A stretch of DNA of 56,592 nt from an uncultured Christensenella sp. (GTDB lineage Bacteria; Bacillota; Clostridia; Christensenellales; UBA1242). The stretch is taken from NCBI GenBank assembly GCA_905207515.1, contig CAJLLK010000002.1, positions 1 to 56,592 on the forward strand. The letters run 5' to 3'. Position numbers and translations under genes: made by a program. Each line of letters opens with the position of its first letter. Within the stretch, counting starts at the first letter, position 1. The notes below the pieces were generated by a model. It made no database searches and was not told the origin of the DNA. It was given only the letters and a program-made list of their open reading frames with translations. Of this stretch, positions 46,901 through 55,900 are shown piece by piece.

Positions 46901-49900
46901 GACAAATTGACAAAGTTTGTCGAAGCAGAGTTAAGCATGGATATAATAAGATCGTAAGCTTCTCCAGTCGTAAGATATTTGTTGTTTAAAACGTCATACA
47001 AATTGAGCGTCAACGATTGATAGGTTTCTGTGCCGTTCAAAATTTGCAAAACGCCATTTGACAAACTTAACGTATAGCCATTTTCGTCATAAGGTGCTTT
47101 GAGCGCATTTGGCAAGATTTCTGATGTTGCGTAAGAAAGCCTCAGAGTTCCGCCTTTTGTGATTTCAAAAGTGCCGACAGCAGTTGAACTTCCAGCTTCG
47201 GTCAACTGACCATTTTCATAGACCGTCACGTTGCCAAAAGTGAATGTGTAATTTGTTTTGATGTCGCCGACAATTTCGTTGAAATAGATGTCATATTCTC
47301 CGATGTCTTCACCTGCTTCTCTCGTGAAGCTGAGCTGAACGTATTCGTTTGAAAGATAAGATGTTCTGTTCAAGCTAGGTTCATCTGCATTGAAAGTCTT
47401 TTCAGCTGAAATTGGAGAAAGTTCGACTACCGCCGGATTGACAGTGTATGTGAAACTTAAGCTTGAAAGTGAAGATGCGTCATAATATTCGCTGTCAAAA
47501 GAGAGTGTGATTGTGTAAATTCCTGCGTTTCTCATCTGATCGACAACCTGCTCGCCAAGTTTGATTTCTTTTGAAAACATCGCACTATCCAAGAAGAGTG
47601 ATTGCTCCACTTCTTCGCCAAAATCACCTGTGTCTCTGTCAAAACTTTGGAATGTTATCGTGAGCCCCGGATTTTTTGCTGAAGCACTGTATTCACTTTG
47701 CGTTTCATCAAACACAACTTCTAAAACTTTTGTTCTTTCAAAACTCAGTTCAAATTCAACTTCAACAGAGCTTTCTGACTGTGCTGTGTCGTCCAAAGAT
47801 GAAAAGAATTTTGACTTAAGCTGTGCCGTGATAACAAGTTTATATGTGCCAGATTCGGCATATCTGCCGTTGCCTGCAAGAGTCAAAGTTGAACCAGTCA
47901 AAAGTGGTTCGTCTTCAAAATACCACTGATAAGTGTAGTTATAAACTTGGTCATTGAAGTTTGTGATTGTGTAAATTGAACTTGCCGCCATTTCTTCAAA
48001 AGTCAGCGCCGCCATTCTGATTGGTTGAGATACATCAACGTTGGCAGTTCCTTCAATGCTCATGGCAGCCCAGCGTGCCGTGAGATAAATTGGGAGATGC
48101 GGATTGTTCACATTGAGCCCTCTAAATGTTCCGCCAGCAAACAAATCTCGATAGTCAATTGAAGAACCTGTTTGAGTGGCTGCCGTCAAGCTGGAAAGCT
48201 CAAGTCCATCCACTGATGGAACAATAAGTTCGTCAACCGTGCTTGTGCCAAGTTTTAAAAGCAGCTGCGTCACTGTGCCAATCGCATAATCTTCTGGCAA
48301 ATTATAGTCATAATGAACCGGAACAAGGTCCGTCCACACTGCGTTGTAGTCAATCTCAGTCACACCTGTGGTCGACTGAACAATCTCGTCGCCTTTGTCA
48401 GAAGTTATTGTCAAGGTGTCGTCCTGATAAGAAAAACTGAACGTCACACTTGTGTTGTCTTCCAAATTGTCGCTTACAGTGTAAACATCTTCAGCTGACC
48501 ACTGCGAGAAAGTTATATATTCTGAAAGGTCACGCTCAGAAATGCTGACCGTGAGCTCTTTCACAAGGCTTGTGACAAAAATTGAAACTTGATTTTTGTT
48601 GTTGGCTCTGATTTCGAAAAGATTTATTGTGCCGCCAGAGCTTCCTTCAATCGTGTAAAGTTTTTCTTCCAAATTTTCAGTGATTTCATAAGTGCTTCCA
48701 TCTTCAGTTTGATAGACCACTCTTGTGATGTTGAGCAAACTTTCTGCCATTGTCTCGTCAACATCGCCAAATTCGGCATTATTGTTTTCGTTTAACGTCA
48801 AATATTTGGCAAAGAAGTTTAAGTTGACAAGTCCGTCAGTTTTTAAGATTGTAAAAGTTTCATTTTCGTCCAAAACCAATTTAAATCGGTTTGTGACATA
48901 TTGATAGCTTGCCGAACCGTCTTCATAGACAGTCTGGCTGACAATTCGAACATTATCAAAATAGAGATTGTTTGTTTCGTCAAAGAAAGTGTAAGTCGTG
49001 TCAGACGTTTGACTGCCGATTGAAGATGTGACAAGATTTGCGTTGGCATAAAGATTTTCGCCAATCTTATAGAACGTTTCAGAGTCATATTCAATTGTGT
49101 CAGAAATGCCTTCAAACCAATCTATTGAAACGTGGTCAAACGAGCCGTCTTCAAAATAAGATTGGTCTGCACCAGTGTTTTCAATTTCAAGCACTTGTGG
49201 AAGCAAATAGACATATCCTGCATTCAAATAAGCATTTTCGCCGTCTTGCAAAACATTGTAGTTTGCCAAGCCATTTTCTTCGTCTATATTTTGCAGATAC
49301 ATTCTCAGCTGATACAAGCCATTTGGTTGAAGCGGAGATGTTGAATAGACAATCAAGCTTTCAATTTCAATTTCAGAAACCGAGTTTTCGTTTGCCGTCA
49401 AGTCAAAATTGTAAGCCGCTTTGTCAACTTCAAGATTGAACCTTGTTTGATGGTCATAGAAAGCAAAATAAGTCAAGTTTTCAAGCAAAGCAGTCACACT
49501 TTCAGAATTTTCCATCAAATAATCGCCATAGTTTTGATAAGTCCAAGTGCGATATGTGTTGTGTTCTTCGCCCGTGCTTGCCGTCAAAAGCAAATAATAT
49601 TTGACCATAACAAATTCATAGATTTCTTCGTCAGTTGCACTGGTTGCAGTGCTGTCTTGAGTTTTTATATAACTTGCAAAGCCTGAAAGCGTGTTAAGAC
49701 TGTCAGCCGCCGCCCACTGACTGCTGGTCAAGAATGGCTGAATAATTCGTTTGGCATTTGAGAGCATCCGAGCTGTGTCGTCAATTTCAAAATCAAGTTC
49801 ACTTTGGTCAACCACAATGCCAAATTGATAGTTTTGAGAAGAAACCGTTCCTAAATTGAGATAAGTCGCATTGTCTTGGATTTGAATTGTCAGCGTAACA

Positions 49901-52900
49901 TAAAACTCTCCGGCATTTTCCACTTGGAAAGAAAGATTGTCGCTATTCGTCATCGCTGTGCTTGAAGTCAAAGTCAAAACAACGCTTGAATTCATCTCTG
50001 TCGGCAAGGTTATTGAAAGCGAATTGTCTGCGACTGAGATTTCATAGCCTGTTGCCGTAAAATTTTCTGAAGTGAAATATTGTGCCAAATAAACCGTCTG
50101 TGGCTGCCCATTGTAAGTGAGATTTTCCAGCATGTTTGAAACAAAACTCAGTGAAACAGCGGCTGGGTCAAAGGCCCACCTTGAATAAATCGTCAGTGCA
50201 GGCGTGCCTGCCAAATTGCAAGTTTGAAGATATTCTGAAAAAACAGTTTCGTCTGTCACTTCAATTTGAGAGTTTCCTGAAACAATATAGAAGCCGTCAA
50301 AAATGTAGCCCTCTCTTTCTAGCGAAATTTCGCTCAAAGCGACCGTTTCTTCGCCGTCAAGAAGGTTTGCAAAAGTGGAATTATATTTGATTTGATAAGT
50401 TTTTTCAGTTTCTTCGATGTTTGCGCTGTTGAAGATTATTTGTATATCAAAAGTGCCGTTTTCCCACATTGCGTGAAGATTTGTGTCGCTTGCAGAAACA
50501 TAATTTCCATTTTCGTCAAACAAATCACTTCCTTCGACCAGCGAGCCGTCACTTTCAAAGATTTTTTCGTAGGTTTCATCTGCCAGCAAAATTCCCCAGC
50601 CCGCCAAATCGTAGCCTGTTCGCGAAATGCTCTGAGCTGTTGGAACATTGCCAACATAGTTGTTGTTGTCAAATTCGGTTCTGACAACCACATAATTCGT
50701 GTCGGTCACACTTGAACTGAACGTGCCGCCGTTGTTTCGGAAAATCAAGTTGAAAGAGCTTGCTCTCCAAAGTCTATAAAGATGCAACTCGTTGTTTAAA
50801 GACGTTCCAAAGTAAGCAATGTTTAAATTGAGTGTCGAAGCGGCAAAACCTCCGAAGTTGACAATGTTCCAAGTCTGACCATAGATGTCGCCCAAAATGT
50901 AGCCCGTTCTGGAAGCAAAATAGTCATTCACAACAATTTGGTTCACTGGTTCTGCGCCATCAATTTCGATGTCTCCACCAAAGCCACTTGTCAAGCTTAT
51001 TGAACTTCCAAAATAGATGCCAGAAAATTTGACTGTGCTGTCTGTTGTTTCTTCTCCAGTTGCACTGAAAACATGCCCATTTTTTTGGTCACCATAGATG
51101 TTTGTTTCGTCACCCGTTCCTGAATGGAAATATACATCTATCTTCTTTTGTCTTATGATTGGCATCAGATAATAAGTTTGTCCGTCATCTGTTTGCCCAG
51201 CCTTGATTTTTTCGTGAAGCGCATCAAATAAATCTATATTTGTATCTTCTACATATATATTTTCATTATAAATATCTTTGATATATTCTCCAGTCGCGTC
51301 AACAAGTGCATAGCCAGCCACATAATAGCCATTTGCGTTTGTGCCAGACATCTCAAAATTCAAGTTTGAAAGCGCGCTGTCTGTCACGCTTGCCGAATTG
51401 TAATAATAATTCACATACGACTCGCCATTTGTTGTGGCGTTTCCGTTTATAGAAAAGTCAAGAGAAAGATTTGTTGCAAAATAGCGATTGTCTTGTCCAC
51501 TTCCGTCTTCATTCAAAAGCAAAACTTGGTCATAAACAAAAACACGAGTTTGTTTACGCTCATAAACAGCATAAATTGTCACCAAAAATCTGTTGTCGCC
51601 AGTTTTGCCCAAGTTTGACAAGTCTTGAACATCGCTCAATGTTCCGAGCTGATTGTTGAGCGCAGAATAAGTCGTTTGATAATCTTGATTTGCGTTTAAA
51701 TAAGTTCCGACTGTCTTTTCTTCGCTGAAAATATCATTTTCTATTGTTTTATAATGTTCAATAACATAATAACCGCCAAAAACATAGCCATTATCTTCGC
51801 CCAAACTTGTCGAAAGCGAGACGCTGTCGCCATATTTCAAATTGTTTTGAGTGATTGCTTGACTGCCATTGACTGCTACGCCGTTGACTGAAAAATTGAT
51901 GTTGCTGCTTGAGTCATCTGAGAACGCCGTGCTGCCTTGCTCATCAACAAAAGCCGTTTTGAATTGAAGAGAATAGTTGACGTCAACAACTTTGATTTTG
52001 ACAGTGTAATGCCCAGGTTTAAGCCCATTTGGTTGCGTTGCTTCTGTGAAAGGAAGCGTCACCAAAAAGGTATCGTTTTGACAGATATCCAAAGGCAAAC
52101 CAAACCCTTCAAGCGTTTGACCTTTTTGATAAACTGTCACTGTCGGCATTGTTGTTGTGGCGCTTTGGCTGTTTTGGAAATAACTTCCACTGTTCAAGTT
52201 GTTGAAATCTGTTTCATAAGCTGAATTTGCAGATGTTGTTTCATCGCTTGATGGGTCGTCAACATTTGTGTTTGAAAATTCCACTTCAACATCGATGTCG
52301 CCCGTGCCGACAGCAAAACTTTCGCCCGTTCTTGTCGGCAAAGCGATTGAACTGCCAAATGCGGCCTTATAAAAATCACTTGCTTCGACCAAAAATTGAA
52401 CTTCGCCGTTTTCGTTAACCGAAATTGAATGGCTGTTTATGTAGATGTTTGGTTCATTTTCAGAATTTAACAAAGTTTCAAAGCCGTTTCCAGTTTCATC
52501 CAAGCCATCAGTGTAAAATTCAAAATCGAAATATGCCATTGTGTAAAAAGTTTGCAGAACAAAATTTCCTGTTTTCTCGGACAAATCATTGAAAACATAG
52601 AGAAGTTTTGTTGGCTTTTCGCTGACTGTTTCCGTGTTGTCGGTCGCACTTTTCAAGATTGTCGGTTGGTCGCCTGTGTAATAATTGTTGAACATCAATG
52701 TGTCTTCGTTTGTGGAAGCCAAAACTGCAAAGTCAGTGAGCACATAATAGTTGAAAACAAATTCGCCGTTTCTTCCCGACTGATAAGAAACCAACATTTC
52801 AGTGTAAGTTATCTCGTCAATCGAAACAAAATCAGCTTGATAGAGAGTTGTCTCTCCAGTTGTCGAGTTATGCTCATAACCATAATAAACATTGTTTTCT

Positions 52901-55900
52901 TGGCCTATTGAATATCTAAAAATCATCTTTGTCACATCATTTTCAGTCACAAAGAAATCTTGCCAGTCTGTGCCGGAATTTATTTCGGTGTCATAATCTG
53001 CGTCACTTGTTATCAACAAGTTGTGTGCAAAATCGAAACCGATATAATCTTTGTCGCTCAAGCTGTCAAAAATTTGGAAACTGCTTGTAGTGTTGTTCCA
53101 AATATGAACCGACGCAAAATCTTCGCTTAAAACTGGCGCAAATGCCCAGTTGACATTTTCACTTATGGTTGTTGTCCAATTGAGATTTTGTCTGACCACG
53201 CTTGCCGAAATCTGATAAACTCCGTCAATCGGATTGAGATTGTAAAAACGAATGTTGCTCAAATCTGACAGTGCAACATTTGACAGTCCACTGCTTGTTG
53301 TGACATCGCCAAAGTTGACATCGACATTTGTTCCTTCAAAACTCAATGCCCCACTCGTGATAAACCCAGTCTGCAATTCCAGCGAAACAGAAATCCAATG
53401 CTGCAGACTGTCGCTAAGTCTTGTGTCAAAACCAAGATTAAGAAGAATGTTCTCTCCTGAAACTTCCAAAACATCGCCAAGAGAATATCCATCTCCATTT
53501 GCATCGTCGATGTCATAAACATTTGTTTCTTCGCTGTTTGCGCCAAAATGTTTTGTTATCGAAATCGCTTTTACTGCCGAAGACAAATCAAAATTACTTG
53601 CAAACTCAGTCGCTCCTTCGCCTTTGGAGAGCTCAATTCTGATTGCTTTGCCCGCCGTTTCAACGCCTTGCCACTTTGCATAATAAGTCGCTGAAGCAGA
53701 AGCAGTTGTTCCGTCTGAAATTATCTCAATGTTTGGCAAATCGCCATTTATGCGAAAGCCGCTTGTTTCGTCAATCGTCTGCCCGTCAACAAAATTTTCA
53801 TTTTCATAGCCATAATAAATGCCTGCCAACTCAAAATCGCCGTCTCTGAGAGGAGTTCCGTCTATGCTTGGACAATTGAAAGCAGTTTCATATTGGCTGA
53901 CAAAAGTGTCGTAGCCCATTTCATAAACTGCAAAGACTTCGCCCGAATTTTCGTTCAAATAAACCGTTCCCGGCTCTGCACTTTCAAACGAAGTGACTGT
54001 CGTATATTTGCTGCTGTCAATCGAGCTGGCAAAATTGTCTTTTTCATACTGGTTGTAAACCACATAAACTCTCACGTCAAGTTCTTGCCACACTGCATAA
54101 AGATTGTGTCTTGAAGTAGAAAGCAAATTTGTCAAGTTTGAGTTTGTTAGTGTCTCGTCGCTGAAAATTGCATTTGTGCTTGTGCCGTCAAATCTATAGC
54201 CCAAAAGATAGAAACCTTCTCGAATGACAACATCACTGTTTCCAAGCTCCGTCGAAAGCCCTGGCAAAAGTGTTTGCCCAAAAGTTGTGTCGATGATTGT
54301 GTTTGAAGTGTCAATCGGAAGAAGCAGCTTGTTTTGATCGTCAATCATAACACTGTAAGTTGAATATAAACTCCTTTCTTTGCTAAAGAAAGTTCCGCTT
54401 CTGCCATCGACAGTGAGCAAGTTTCCAATTGTGACATTGCCTGTCGGCAAATTCAAAGCAACAGGCTCGCCAGACGAGTCAAGATTGTCTTGACCATAAA
54501 CAACAAAAAGCTGCCCAGACACATTTCCAACCGCGTCCAAATCTTCATTGCTGTTGTCGACACAATTGACCAAATAAACATTTCCATTTGCCAAGCCAAC
54601 AAACGAAGCTCTCTCCGTTGTTCCGGCATTGATGAAGTTAAATTCTCCAAGTGTCAGATTTTTGATAACAGCGTTTTGTGCAACTCCAAAAAACGCGTGA
54701 TATGAAAATTGGTCTTGAAGCGAACAAGAAATGCCAGAAATTGTGTAGCCATTCCCGTCAAAAATGCCGGTGAAAGGCAGTGCTGCCGTGCCGATAGGCT
54801 GCCATGTTCTGCCGCCGAGGTCAATGTCGTTTTGAAGTGAAAAATGTTTGTAAGAGCCACCTTGCAACGTCTCATTGTCTCCATAAATCAGGCTTGAATA
54901 ATTGAAAGAAAGCCAACCCAAATCGCCCGCTGTTTGAATTAAGTATGGATTGTTGACCGAGCCGTCGCCTTTGAGCGGAATATCTTCGCTGTAGTCAGTG
55001 TCGTTGTTTGAATTGCCGTAATCATAGACCACTTTGAGATAAGGGAAGCCACCATTTACGCTTGGACTGATTTGCCAAGCACTGTCAGAAAACGTCCATG
55101 TTCCAGAAGCCCAAATATCTTCATCCAAATAAAAGTCTTTTGTCATTGCAAGCGCTGTCAAGTTTTGCATTGCTGTTGTTCCAGAACTTGCAGAATTTGT
55201 GTAATTTGCGTCATAAAAAACATTTGAAATTTCTGTCGGTGTCGAGCCATTGAAAACAGTGGCGCGAGCAGTTCCGCTCACAGAAACGACGCCAACGCTC
55301 AAAAGATTTTGCAGAGCAAACTCACTGAGACTGCTCGGCGAAATATGTCCAACAATTCCGCCAACATAATCTCCTGATTGCAAAGAAGCAGAGGTGTAGC
55401 TTACATCGCCAGAATTGTAAGAAGTTGAGATTTGAACGTAATCATTTCCAGCCAGTCCCACAAGCCCGCCTAAAATGCCAGCATTTGAAGCTATGCTTCC
55501 AGAGTTGTAGGAGTTTGTCACTCGAAAGTTTCTGTTGACATACATTCCGCTCTCTTGACCTTCGGTATAGCCAGCCAAGCCACCGACAACCGCATTAGAA
55601 AAAGATGTTGCCGTCAAATTGCCTTCGTTGAAAGAATAAGTTATTCCTGCACTCTTTGCATAACCTGCAACCCCACCAATTTGAACATCTGTAGAATTTG
55701 TGGAAGCACCTGAAAGCGTGATATCAACATCCGAACGCGAATAAGAAACACTGGCGTTTTCAAGTTTTCCAACCAAACCACCAATTGTGCCTGTTTGTGA
55801 AGCATTTGAAGAATAAGAAATGTCGACATCTCCACTTGCCGAACAACTTTGAAGATATGTCGCATTGTAAGCTGCATCAGAGCCTGTTCCGGAGTTATAC

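Noticed and set aside
51221..51290. AT-rich patch inside the giant gene as a possible insertion
   Set aside because: The frame continues with ordinary protein sequence and no flanking repeats; likely a local Asn/Ile-rich stretch.
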